From Phoma sp. XZ068 (taxonomy: Eukaryota; Ascomycota; Dothideomycetes; Pleosporales; Didymellaceae): a stretch of 64,000 nucleotides of DNA. This document shows, piece after piece, positions 1 through 9,947 of the stretch (the stretch's first letter is position 1; every line of letters begins with the position of its first letter). The notes beneath the pieces are model-generated. The model searched no databases and had not been told where the DNA came from. It saw nothing but the letters and a program-made list of their open reading frames with translations. The stretch covers positions 682,001 through 746,000 of the forward strand of contig RBKR01000015.1 of the NCBI GenBank assembly GCA_004835665.1, given 5' to 3'. Both the position numbers and the translations under genes were made by a program.

Positions 1-122
1 AAGCCCTCGCTGTCGTCGGTGGCATAGATGTCGTCTTCGACAGAGATCAGTCGCCGGGTCCGCGGGCGCAGGGTCGAGGTGCTCTTAGAGGTGGACAACG
101 AGGGACCATTGGTGGTGTTCAT
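1..122 (-). CDS. 5' end of an unrecognised gene, running off the left edge
   Basis: An open frame on the minus strand starts with ATG at 122 and is still open at base 1 (about 40 codons). The visible N-terminus is rich in Ser, Thr and Arg and then turns acidic (ISVEDDIYATDDSEG), as in a disordered regulatory tail. No domain is visible in so short a piece, so no function is proposed. The next gene downstream in the window is also on the minus strand, starting at 2337. Because the body of the gene is outside the window, the start is chosen only as the first ATG of the open frame. It could also be a chance frame, but its Ser/Thr-rich then acidic composition looks coding. Confidence 0.45.
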   Translation of the reverse strand, partial: MNTTNGPSLSTSKSTSTLRPRTRRLISVEDDIYATDDSEG

Positions 123-732
123 GGCATGCGGGGTGGCTTTGGTGGAGCTGCATAGGCCGGGAGAAAGGGTCGATCGGTAAGAAGCATCACTGTGGCATTC
201 TCAGTGTGCAGAGCGAGTGGGCAGGGCTCGGCGTGTCCAAGAGAGCGTATGCAGCTTCGAGCGAGGTGGAGGTCGAATGCGATGTGCGTTACGTAGCTCC
301 CCCAGCTTCGAGGCCGTGCGCAGGGTCCAAGACGGACGGTCGCTGCCGACCAAGCCTCACTGGCAACAGAGCCTCAACCAGGCGCTGCAAACTCCTGCAA
401 ACTGCTTGAAAGGGAGCAATAGACTGTTGGCTGCTTGCACACGCTCCACGCATGTCGTCGTGCTACACCCAGCACCAGATAAGGCCAGATAACGACTAGA
501 CTGACGTAGTGCCCCATTCGCCCACCGTGGTCTTGGTTGGCGTTGCATCACAAGCAATATCAGCACATTAATGAACATTGATAGTGCAGCTGCTAGGCCA
601 CTTGTACTTGAACTGGGCTAACGCTTTTGCTACATCGACATGCTTGTCCATATACAAAACCACGAATGCTGCCGTAAAGTCGTTAACACTGCATGCACAC
701 TGCATGCGGCATGGTACCACAGCCAACCAGTC
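123..732. other. Intergenic, 610 bp
   Basis: Lies between the 5' end of the left-edge gene and the 3' end of the disordered-protein gene. It should contain the promoter of the former and the 3' UTR of the latter. Short overlapping open frames occur on both strands, but none has recognisable composition or motifs. Confidence 0.5.
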
Positions 733-2337
733 TCATCGATACGGACTCGAGCTTGTCACGGCATCCACCGTCTCGAAATCAAGCTCAAAGTCGTCAATCT
801 CCGCGAATTTTTTGCGAATCGCAGCCAGCTTGTCCGAAATCTCAACAGCCGAGCGCTCTGTCGTCTCCTCTGCATCCTCTGCCGCTGCATCATTCTCCTT
901 GTCTGATGAGATCCGGCGACTGTAGGTCCTGCTCGCCTTGTCCGCTGCCTTGGTAGGTGCTGTGGCCCTTTTACCGCGTGCTGTCTTCTTGGCGGCCTTC
1001 GGTGAAGCTACTTTGCTCGGTCGTTGACGAGCTCTTCGAGTGGGCATCTGCAACTCATCCTGGTCGGACTCGAACTGTGTCACATCTTCTGAGGAGGTGA
1101 GGTCGTACTCATCATGTGCGCGAATACGGTTCCGTCGGCGAGGTAGAAGACCCTTCAGCTGTGCTGTAGATATGGCTGGCGCTTTTGTTCTGGCGTTGCG
1201 CTTCTGCTTAGCCGGTGTTTCTGTCTTTTCTGCATCCGAGTCTTCGTTGTATGTCGTATGCTTGCCGGGCCTTCCTCTTCGACGGGCTCGAGTCTGTTGA
1301 GGAGATGCCTGTTGTTGTGGAGCCTCCCGGATCGGACTACTTGACTTTGGCGGAGCAAGCGTCTGACTGAGTATCGCCGAGTCGTCCTGTGTCTGTTCAA
1401 TCACCTCCTCGCGTGACGGCAGAACATCTGGAAGGCTAGGAGATGGTGATCGTACCGACTCCACGTCTGCGCCAGATGGTGGATCGTAGGGAGGAGAAGA
1501 ACGCGGCACCTGGACTACTGGGGTCAACTTGCGCTTTCTGCCACGTGATGCTGAGCTAGAAAGATGCGCCCCACTGTCGTTTGCCCCTTCCTTTTCAGTT
1601 GTGGTCCGTTGCTTGTTGAGCGGTGTTGATTCGTCCTGAGGGAGGAAGTCGTCGAAATCGAAGTTGTCTGTGTTGCTGAGGCTGGACTCGTCGTTATCTT
1701 CCACGTCTGTCGTTTGTTGTACCATGCGAAGCAAGCTAGGTTGTCTGGGTCTCCTCTTGAAGTTGGTCAAGGCCAGAATGGAGGTTTCGTGCGCGGGGGT
1801 TGCCCCTACTTTCACAGCAGATGGCGGGCGAGTTCCATGGGCTGGCGATTCTGAATTCAGAGAAGAAAATGTGAGGTCTCCAAAACCACTGGTCTCCCCT
1901 TCCTCGGCAGCATCGTAGCCTGCGACCTCGACTGGAGAGCGTGCTGGCGATGGCTTGGCTGCAGACAAGCGTGCACTGCCCCTGGTTGCGCGCGTCCCGG
2001 TCGAGGCTCTGGATGCCGGTGTGCGAGGCTTGCGTCCGGTTGTAGGAGCTTCAGCTTCAGGCTCAGTGGGAAGAGCACCGGTCATTTCCACGTCCGCCTC
2101 GTGGACTGCATTGGGTGCCTCTTGCGCCGGCGCACCGCGTTTCGCGCGTGTTGGTCTTGTGTTTGTAACTAGCCCATCGCTGTCGTCGCTGAAGCTCTGC
2201 AGTGCCGCAGTAGCCTTCCTAGTTTGCGTTGTGGTCGGTTTGGCTACTGGCGGAGCTTGCTTGCGTGTGGTGGGCTTCGCGACGCGTGTGGTTGTTGTGG
2301 CTTTCGATACAATCTTTGCGCGCGCTGGTCGCGGCAT
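733..2337 (-). CDS. Disordered basic/acidic nuclear-type protein, 534 aa
   Basis: A single uninterrupted frame of 534 residues with ATG at 2337. The sequence is low complexity throughout: Ala/Thr/Lys/Arg-rich N-terminus, alternating basic patches (RRRGRPGK at about residue 355, which resembles an AT-hook core; RKRK near 270) and acidic Ser/Asp patches, then a short C-terminal block that looks folded or helical (EISDKLAAIRKKFAEID, followed by DDFELDFETVD). That pattern is common in fungal chromatin, kinetochore or spindle-associated proteins. No catalytic domain is visible and I do not recognise the family. The long frame, protein-like C-terminus and absence of splice-dependent breaks make it a real gene. 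The minus-strand orientation places its promoter at 2338-2743, shared with the Nudix gene, so the two genes are divergent. Confidence 0.8.
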   Translation of the reverse strand: MPRPARAKIVSKATTTTRVAKPTTRKQAPPVAKPTTTQTRKATAALQSFSDDSDGLVTNTRPTRAKRGAPAQEAPNAVHEADVEMTGALPTEPEAEAPTTGRKPRTPASRASTGTRATRGSARLSAAKPSPARSPVEVAGYDAAEEGETSGFGDLTFSSLNSESPAHGTRPPSAVKVGATPAHETSILALTNFKRRPRQPSLLRMVQQTTDVEDNDESSLSNTDNFDFDDFLPQDESTPLNKQRTTTEKEGANDSGAHLSSSASRGRKRKLTPVVQVPRSSPPYDPPSGADVESVRSPSPSLPDVLPSREEVIEQTQDDSAILSQTLAPPKSSSPIREAPQQQASPQQTRARRRGRPGKHTTYNEDSDAEKTETPAKQKRNARTKAPAISTAQLKGLLPRRRNRIRAHDEYDLTSSEDVTQFESDQDELQMPTRRARQRPSKVASPKAAKKTARGKRATAPTKAADKASRTYSRRISSDKENDAAAEDAEETTERSAVEISDKLAAIRKKFAEIDDFELDFETVDAVTSSSPYR

Positions 2338-2743
2338 TGTCGGAAATGATTGTGGACGCGTAGGTTGTTAAAGCTGTGCTATGTGCGCTCAAATGAGGGG
2401 CGTCTTGGGCGGATTGGTACGGTGGGCGGCGAGTGGTCGTGTAAACGATGTTGTCATCCAAAAAGAAGCGCGTTGTTAGCGCGATACCTTGCGCACCACG
2501 TGCGGGGCCGTTCACAGCAACATGCACCTGCTCTTTGTATGAGGTGGGGGATAATGATGGTCTCGATATCTTCGTGTTGCAGCCGAACTTTGTGTGAGTC
2601 GCAGAAGCATACGGCTGTTACACACTAGACTCAAGCACCGGTGAAGATGGCAAGGCAGCTACATTCAGCCCCTGCTACTTAACATCCGTCTACAACGAAT
2701 CTAAAGCATCTACCTTTTGAATTCCTAAAGTTCCAATCCCAAA
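2338..2743. promoter_or_regulatory. Divergent promoter region
   Basis: 406 bp separate the start codons of the disordered protein (minus, 2337) and the Nudix hydrolase (plus, 2744), so both promoters must lie here. I see no clear TATA box or known operator. A CT- and A-rich stretch just before 2744 is typical of fungal start regions. Confidence 0.45.
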
Positions 2744-3466
2744 ATGAGTGCATTTATACCACCTTTCGACTACGAATCTTCATTGCAACAGTATGCGATA
2801 TCTGAGGGGGAGTACCTCAGCCAACACAAAGACGTTGATATATTGTGTACTGGCGCAGTTGTTTTCAACAAGGAAGGGAAATTGCTTCTCGTTCAGCGTG
2901 CCAAAGAAGAGAAGGCATATCCTGATGCCTGGGTAAGTCTTTGGAGCAGGAAGAGATATGTACGACTCGTTGAGGGGGCGTACCAATCTACATCAGCTTT
3001 GGATGCGAAGCATACTTGACACAGCACTAATTGAGGCCAGGAAATCCCTGGAGGAAAGATGGATGACACAGACGAAACCATCTTGCACGCCGCTGCACGC
3101 GAGTTGAAGGAAGAGACTGGTCTTACAGCGACTCGTGTAGTCAGGAGAGTGACTCAGTTCACGTTCTCTGACGCCCCAAAGAATCGTCCAACCAAAACCT
3201 GGCTGAAGGTGCCTTGCCGTTCTCCCCTGTGTGAGAGCAGAGAATACTAACGGTGTTTTCAGCTGATTTTCCAGTTCGAAGTCGACAACTCCGATGCAGT
3301 TGTCTTGGACCCAATTGAGCACCAAAACTTCCTTTGGGCTTCTGAGGAGGAGATTGCCAATGATGTTGTCGGTGAGGAGAGCACGCCGCTGAAGTACATT
3401 TCACATGAGAACAAACATGTCAAGCTGGAGGCATTCAGGCTGCAGCGAGGTGCAGTGCCCGCCTAA
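2744..3466 (+). CDS. Nudix hydrolase, three exons, 186 aa
   Basis: Exons 2744-2932, 3041-3208 and 3263-3466 join in frame to 186 residues. The donors are GTAAGT and GTGCCT, and a TACTAAC branch site lies at 3245-3251 before the second acceptor. Exon 2 carries the Nudix box: GG, then E, then RELKEETG, with the REL-x-EE-x-G core that binds the divalent metal and the diphosphate substrate. The spacing from the second Gly to the first Glu is six residues where five is usual. Nudix enzymes hydrolyse nucleoside diphosphates linked to another moiety. The fold core before the box (VDILCTGAVVFN, LLLVQRA) is typical of small housekeeping members. No targeting signal is visible, so it is probably cytosolic. 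The substrate cannot be told from sequence. The family call is secure; the exon ends are inferred. Confidence 0.85.
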
Positions 3467-4087
3467 ACATTAGCAAGAAGTTGAGGGTGGTGAATAAGTC
3501 GTTGGCAATACGAGCGTGTCATGCATGTGCAGTGACTGCAATTACACATGGAGCTTACATGGAGCGGCCGTCCAATTGGAGGGCAGCCTCCAAGGTTGCA
3601 CATGCTACTACTTGGTCCCTTTACTGCCGACAGACGGCACGAGTGTGCGCCAATCCCATGTGACGGAGCGAATGGGGCGTATGGAGGCGTGCCTGCTCGA
3701 CATAAACAGAACAGTACCTGGGATGGAGGTGATGTGCAGCGAGCACGCCTGAAACGGGCCAATGGTAGGCGAGCAGTTTTCGATTTGGCGAGTCTGGGGA
3801 ATGCACATGGGCGTGCCTTGCACTGTGAAGAGTCGACGACGGCGCATGCTGGGTCGCGTGATTGCAGCGGCAGCGAGCTGGTTCCAAATAGCATGACCCT
3901 TCCGCCCTCCGGCAGTTCTGGAGTTGAACAAAGGGCGACCTCCGTTTCGCGAGGTGTATGGTGATCGCCGTGCAAGGCCGGAGCCCACTATTGCTTAGCG
4001 CATATACCGCTCGAGGCACACTCTCGGGCTCGATCGCGTGTCGACAGAGTCGCAACCCCTACATACCCTCGAACTCGCGACGACACG
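3467..4087. other. Intergenic, 621 bp
   Basis: Holds the 3' UTR of the Nudix gene and the promoter and leader of the Zn2Cys6 regulator. Overlapping open frames of 120-170 codons on both strands between 3463 and 4055 look like chance frames: Cys-, Pro- and Arg-rich with no domain. Nothing else is seen. Confidence 0.5.
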
Positions 4088-4180
4088 ATGGCGACGGGCG
4101 AGCACAGCTTCATGGCGCAGCCAGCGCAGCCGCCAGCACCGTCACCGCTGGCGCCGCAGCCCAGCAGCGGCGCATCGTAG
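4088..4180 (+). promoter_or_regulatory. 30-codon upstream frame in phase with the FarA-like start
   Basis: An ATG at 4088 opens a 30-codon frame ending at TAG 4178-4180. It is in the same phase as the ATG at 4208 that begins the regulator, and only nine codons lie between the stop and that ATG. The peptide is Pro/Ala/Gln/Ser-rich, like the disordered N-termini of this family. It may be an upstream ORF that limits translation, or an N-terminal extension separated by a stop. The 27-nt GT...AG stretch spanning the stop is too short to be a normal intron. Confidence 0.4.
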
Positions 4181-4207
4181 GTCCCCGCGTGCCTTGGGCG
4201 CAGGCAG

Positions 4208-7162
4208 ATGGCAGAGGCTCACAGCACCAGGAACAGTCCGACGGCCGTTCCGCCCGGCCATCCCTCATTCAGACGGCAGCGCGCCAGTCGAGCATGCGAA
4301 AGTGAGTTGCCCCGTTCTTGTGCAGGCCCTCGTTCCTGAGCAAAGAAGGCCGGGAGTGCTGCGGTCTATAGCTTCGCGTGACTGCCTCGGCACCTCGGTC
4401 TGGCGGTGATGGGGAGTGCGATTGCGACGAATGCTAACAACGCGTGCAGCCTGCCACTCGCGCAAGGTGAGTAATCGCAACACCGCCCGCCGTGACTGGC
4501 GATAGTAACAGCCGTGCAGGTCCGCTGCGACGCCGCCTCGCTGGGTGTGCCGTGCACCAACTGCACCGCCTTCTCCATCGAATGCCGCATCCCCACCCCC
4601 AAGCGCAAGAAGACGCAGTCGTCGCGGGCCAAGGAGGCCGACGGCGGCAGCGACGCAGGCGACAACGACACGCGCTCGCCAGGGAGCACCTCGGTCGAGC
4701 CGCGCGACAAGACGACCGTCTCCAACTCTGAGGATGGCACCCCGGCCACCAACTACTCCCACGCCTACGCCGCCCAGCAGGCCGCCCACAATGGCACCTA
4801 TGCCCAGTTCATGAAGCCCAAGTTTGCGAGAGCCCCAATCAAGGAAGCCGGACGCGTTGCGTACTTGGGCGAGTCATCGAACCTGTCGCTGCTCGTCCAC
4901 GACCACTATGGATCCGCAGATGTGGTGCACTATCCGCTGCCTGAGAACGTGCGCGGCGCCAAAGCCCGCGTGAACGAGATGGACAACATGGAGATTGAGA
5001 TCCTGCACCAGCGAGGCGCCTTTCTGCTACCACCGCGCGCGCTGTGCGACGAGCTTGTCGAGGCCTTCTTCAAGTGGGTTGCGCCCGTCGTGCCTGTCAT
5101 CAACCGCAGCCGCTTCATGCGCCAGTATCGCGACCCCAAGAACCCTCCATCCTTGCTCCTGCTGCAGGCCGTTCTTTTGGCTGGCTCAAGAGTGTGCACG
5201 AACCCTCAGTTGATGGACTCCAGCGGCTCCACTACGCCCGCTGCCATGACTTTCTACAAGCGTGCAAAGGCTCTCTACGACGCAAACTTCGAAGACGACC
5301 GAGTCACCATCGTTCAAGCGCTGATCCTGATGGGCTGGTACTGGGAAGGACCCGAGGGTAAGATGATCCAAACCTTAATCCTACAAGGTTAACCAACACG
5401 CCGCAGATGTAACGAAGAACGTATTCTATTGGACCCGAGTTGCCATCGTTGTGGCGCAAGGGTCAGGCATGCACCGAAGGTGAGTAATCATGCACGACAT
5501 ATTCCGACCAAGGCTGACCCCGGCAGCGTGGAGGGATCACAGTTAAGCCGATCAGACAAGCGGCTCTGGAAGCGCATCTGGTGGACACTCTACAGCCGAG
5601 ATCGTTCAGTAGCCGTTGCCCTTGGCAGGCCGGTCGCAATTGACCCAGAGGACTCTGACGTGGAGATGATTGCAGAGGATGACTTTCTCGATGATGAGGT
5701 AGAGCGTCCGGCCGAGTACCCACCGGATTCAGTCCACGTCCAGTTCTTCATCAGCTACGTTAAGCTGAGCGAGATCATGGGTCTCGTCCTTTCGCAGCAA
5801 TACTCGGTCGCCTCCAAGTATCGCAGGGCGAATGCCATTGACCTGACCCACAGCGACATGGCGCTCGCAGATTGGCTGCAACATTGCCCGCCTGAAGTGC
5901 AGTGGGATAGAACACGACACCACTTCTGGGCTGCGCTGTTGCATTCAAACTACTACACCACACTTTGTCTCTTGCATCGTGCACATATGCCGCCAGCTGG
6001 CTCTCCAAAGTCAAACAACCTGGATGGCTTTGGCGAAGAGCACGCATACCCTTCGCGGAACATCGCATACCAGGCTGCCGCTATGATCACCTCAATCATT
6101 GAGAACCTCCGTGCGCACGATGAGATACGCTACACCCCTGCTTTCATCGTGTACAGCTTGTTCTCCGCCCTCATCATGCACGTTTACCAGATGAAGTCGT
6201 CCAACAAGTCAATTGTTTCCGCAACAGAGCAGCGACTGCAAATCTGCTTGGATGCCTTGAAAGAGGTCTCCAAGGTCTGGCTTGTTGCCAAGATGGTACA
6301 TACGCTCTTTGAGTCCATCTTGGGCAACAAGAATCTTGAAGAACGTCTGCAGAAGGCTGCTGGCAGGAACCACAAAAAGAACAAGCCACCCAGCGTACCA
6401 GCGCCCCCACCAAAGCCGGTACAAGAAGCTCCGAAGCGCAAGTTCGAAGAAATGGACTTTGGAGGGTTCCCAACCATTAATGGGCCTCCAGCAGCTCAGG
6501 TCTCGTATGAACGATCAAGACCTCAGACTCCCGCTGTCACGCCGTCTCGAGAGCTTCCGCCTCAACCACAGCAGATGCCACAGATGTCACAAGGATCACC
6601 GCAGATGAACCGTCACAATCATGACACCTTCATGGGACCTTCACGTTCTGGTACACGCCCGACCACACCGTTCAACCCTTCGTACTCATATCCTGGAACA
6701 CCCCCTGATTTATTTTTGATCACCCGTGATACACCAAACATCAGCCAAGAAGTTTGGCAGAACTTCCAACCAGATCAGTTGTTCCCAGCAGATACTCAGG
6801 TCACCTTTCCTCAACCGACGCAGTCGCTAGTTGATCCAGCATTGTCACAACCTCCGAATATGGCTATGCAACCACAAACCAACAGCAACATGCAATCGTC
6901 TCAGCAGCCCCAGCAACCGATGCCGAACTCTATGAACGGCCAGTTCGACCAGAACAACCCGCAAGCATGGGCGCAGCAAATGGAGATGATGCAACAAAAC
7001 CAGCAGCAGAACGGCGCACAGGACGACACCTGGAGCAACAGCTCCAACGGGCGACCTAACCCAGTTGTACCAATGAGTCTCAATGTGGACGACTGGTTTA
7101 ACTTCTTCGGTATCAACGGTGAGGCCGATATGTCGCATCTGTTCCAGCAGGGTCCGTCTTGA
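4208..7162 (+). CDS. Zn2Cys6 transcription factor of the FarA/CTF1 family, five exons, 885 aa
   Basis: Exons 4208-4301, 4450-4466, 4520-5357, 5407-5479 and 5527-7162 join without a break. The binuclear zinc cluster is split over three exons, including a 17-nt micro-exon, and reads C30, C33, C40, C49, C52, C59 with the signature CETCHSRKVRC. A basic linker (PTPKRKK) follows. Residues about 150-480 form the fungal_trans domain (PVVPVINRSRFMRQY, LILMGWYWEG, RIWWTLYSRDRSVAVALGRP). The C-terminal third is Pro/Gln/Asn-rich, as in an activation region. In Aspergillus and Fusarium this family (FarA/FarB, CTF1) activates peroxisomal fatty-acid breakdown and cutinase genes by binding CCTCGG-type sites; that role here is by homology. 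The start at 4208 is the first ATG after an in-frame stop at 4178. Overall length matches the family (850-900 residues). Confidence 0.88.
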
Positions 7163-7796
7163 GAGGTCTCATCATTTTGGGTGGATCAGACATCATCTAC
7201 GTCTGCTGAGTTTGGTGTTGTGGAGGGTTGCATAGCATTGGCGTTTTACAATCAGCATCGATTTGGAGCGGGTTTCTCCAAGATTTTCAAGGACATGGTA
7301 TTGCCGTTTTGTCTTTTTGGAAACTAACACCACTTGAATGATAGCGATAACATTGGGGGAATAAGGAATGTTCTGAAATGAAAAGTATCGTAGTATTTAC
7401 TACATGGTTTGGTGGATGGAAAGGGTACATGCAAGACTTGGAAGTCCAGTTGCGAATAGCAAGAGTTGAATTTTACTCAAGTTAATCATTTCACTGCGCG
7501 CGATGAAATAATAGCTCGTCAGATTGCCGATGCCCATGTCCATGTCAAAATGCATTCACCAGCCTTGTCCTTCGTTACGACCTGCCTGCAGGCCCACCTT
7601 TCCGCCGCTCCCCGCCTCCAGGGCAGCCCACGATCAGCGCGCCTTGCCCAAAAGACGCTGGCGGCTTGGCTGTCGCATCGCATCAACCTCACCATACCAC
7701 GCGACGAGCACCAGCATCGACAGCGTGATTTCGCCCAATTTCGCAAGCGACGATTGACGAACATAATTTTTGTAGGCCTGTACGCGACACCGCAGC
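7163..7796. other. Intergenic, 634 bp
   Basis: Contains the 3' UTR of the FarA-like gene (AT-rich to about 7480) and the upstream region of NOT2. A long open frame beginning near 7466 crosses the NOT2 start and continues into its first intron. Its predicted peptide does not resemble NOT2 and I take it as chance. Confidence 0.5.
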
Positions 7797-9947
7797 ATGA
7801 ACCGTCCTGGTCAGTCTCTCCTGAATATGCATTGAGCCTCCTTCAACTTTGCGACCACGAGCTCGAAATTACGCACTTGAGCACCGTGTGGCGCTGCGAG
7901 TACCTCGGCGGCACCATTTATTCCTCGTCGGTCGAAGTAGTGCTTAAGCTTGCACGCTGGCGGCTTCGAACACCTTACCATCTGCATCGGCCCTTCCCTA
8001 CTCGATCTCGTCCACCTCAATCGCCCATGCCCTTAGTCGAGCACAACGCTGACAGTTTCCTCCCTATAGCACCAGGACAACAACTACGTAACACACCTTC
8101 CAACATGTTTCAAATTCGACAGAACGAAAACCGCGCGCCGCTCGGCACCACGAACAGACTCCAGAACGGCAAGCTGGGTGAGGGGACTCCGACTGATTAG
8201 ATGGACTTGCGTCGCTGACTTGGGTGCAATAAGGCGGAGGACAAGCTCAGTGGGGTTCGGGTGCTTTCACTGGGCCGACAGGCGGCGCACCAGGGCTGCC
8301 GGCAGCGCAACCTCGAACAAACGGCGGGCCTGCATCGAGCTTTGCCCAAGCGATGGGCAACTCGCAGCCACACACACCGCTCAATCTTGAGTAAGCTACC
8401 GCCTCATGTCGAACAATAGGGCTGGAGGGGAATGCGGCGGGAGAAGCACCAGATACAGCAGCAACACCAGCCGCTTGTGCATCCCTGCCAATAAGAATAT
8501 ATGCTAATTATATGCGATCGCAGGGAGTTCCCGTCGTTGTCTGGCGCTCCTCAAGCACAGCAAAACACCACCGCTCAGCAGATGTGGGCAAACCCCACCC
8601 TCCGAACCACCCCGCACACGACCATCCAGCGACCGCAAGGGCAGACGCCACAACAAGGGCAGCAAGGACAATCGCCCAACCCACAACTGCAAGCTCAGAG
8701 CACTGAAGATTCTCCGCAAGGCCAGTTCGGTGGTGCCGGCGACGACTACCGATTTGGTGGGCAAGGAGGGGTCGGCCAGCTGTCTGGTGGTGCGCAACCG
8801 CAGACAGGCAACATTGAAGAGTTTCCGCCATTAGGGAACAACGCCGCGGGAGAGATTGGGCCCGATCGACGAGCAGGCTTGATTCAGAACGCAGCAGCGT
8901 TTGGGGCGACTCCAGGCACTTTCCCAGGCCTAGGACAAACACGGAACGGCCTGTCGAGTCCGACAGATAGTCAGGGCAACCGATCGTCGAATGCCACAGT
9001 GGGTGGAGGTCTCGCAGGCGCAGCACGGACACCGTTTGATGGGATGCGAGCAACACCATCAAACCAACAAGAGGTGTGTAGATCAACTAAATCAGGGTGA
9101 CCAACCTAATCATTAACAGGGCGGCCAGCGGACAGGACAAGCACCCGGGAATCTGTCTTTCCTCGGTTCTGGCATTCGCGGTGACGCCACACCGATAGCG
9201 CAACGATCTCAACAGAGCCAATTCGAGTCGGGCTTCGGCGGAGAGAGTGTTGGCTCGCCAAACGCACAGCCGCCACTGCACAAGAAGCTTGCAGAGATGA
9301 CAGATCAGGAGCGTTATGGTCTGCCAGGGCTGCTGTCCATGATCCCACTGGAGAGCCCTGACTATTCCTCGCTGGCGATGGGTCAAGATCTGACGGTATT
9401 GGGGTTGGATCTGAGCCGACCAGAGTAAGTGTGCAAAATGTCTTGAATTCATAGCTAACGCAGACAGCAACTCGCCATTGCACCCGACTTTCGGCTCGCC
9501 GTTTGTAGAATCCAACGTCAAGCCCGTAGTACCGCCGGACTTTACCCTTCCCGCCGCATACACGGTCACGAACGTCCCACCGCTACACTCGAAGATGACT
9601 AGCTTCTCTGCCGAGACATTACTAGCTATCTTCTACCAGCACCCGCGGGATATACTACAGGAGATTGCTGCAGCTGAGCTCTACAATAGGGATTGGAGAT
9701 GGCATATCAAACTGCAGCAGTGGATGATGAAGGACCCGGATCTACCAGCACCGATCCGCCTATCGCCAAAGGAGGAGCGCGGGTGGTATCTGTTCTTCGA
9801 TGTCACAAATTGGAGACGGGAAAGGGTATGTATTATGCAGTCACATTTCTGTGGACTAGACTAACAACGGTACAGAGAGAGTTTGAGCTCAACTACGATC
9901 ATCTAGATCAGCGCCATGGCAGTCCTGGCATGGCAGGAACGATGTAG
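7797..9947 (+). CDS. NOT2: CCR4-NOT transcription complex subunit NOT2, seven exons, 520 aa
   Basis: Exons 7797-7809, 8070-8177, 8234-8390, 8524-9073, 9120-9424, 9468-9825 and 9876-9947 join in frame. The first exon is 13 nt (MNRP), followed by a 260-nt intron. The N-terminal half is Gln/Gly/Asn-rich and disordered but carries the conserved short motifs EFPSLSG (about residue 95) and EEFPPLG. The C-terminal quarter is the NOT2/3/5 domain: LHPTFGSPF, LLAIFYQHPRDILQEIAA, ELYNRDWRWH, RGWYLFFDVTNWRR, EFELNYDHLD. NOT2 binds NOT1 and NOT3/5 in the CCR4-NOT deadenylase, which shortens mRNA poly(A) tails and tunes transcription, in nucleus and cytoplasm. Family and 3' exons are secure; the 13-nt first exon is inferred from frame and splice sites. 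Confidence 0.9.

Noticed and set aside
3463..4055. Overlapping frames of 126-170 codons on both strands
   Set aside because: Three frames overlap the same bases, none has ATG context, domain or conservation-like composition. This is GC-biased non-coding DNA.
4265..4789. 174-codon minus-strand frame
   Set aside because: Antisense to the zinc-cluster exons of the FarA-like gene; Gly/Arg/Val-rich composition typical of an antisense shadow.
7466..8200. 244-codon plus frame across the NOT2 start
   Set aside because: It begins without ATG. Only its last part (from about 8070) matches NOT2; the rest is removed as intron 1.
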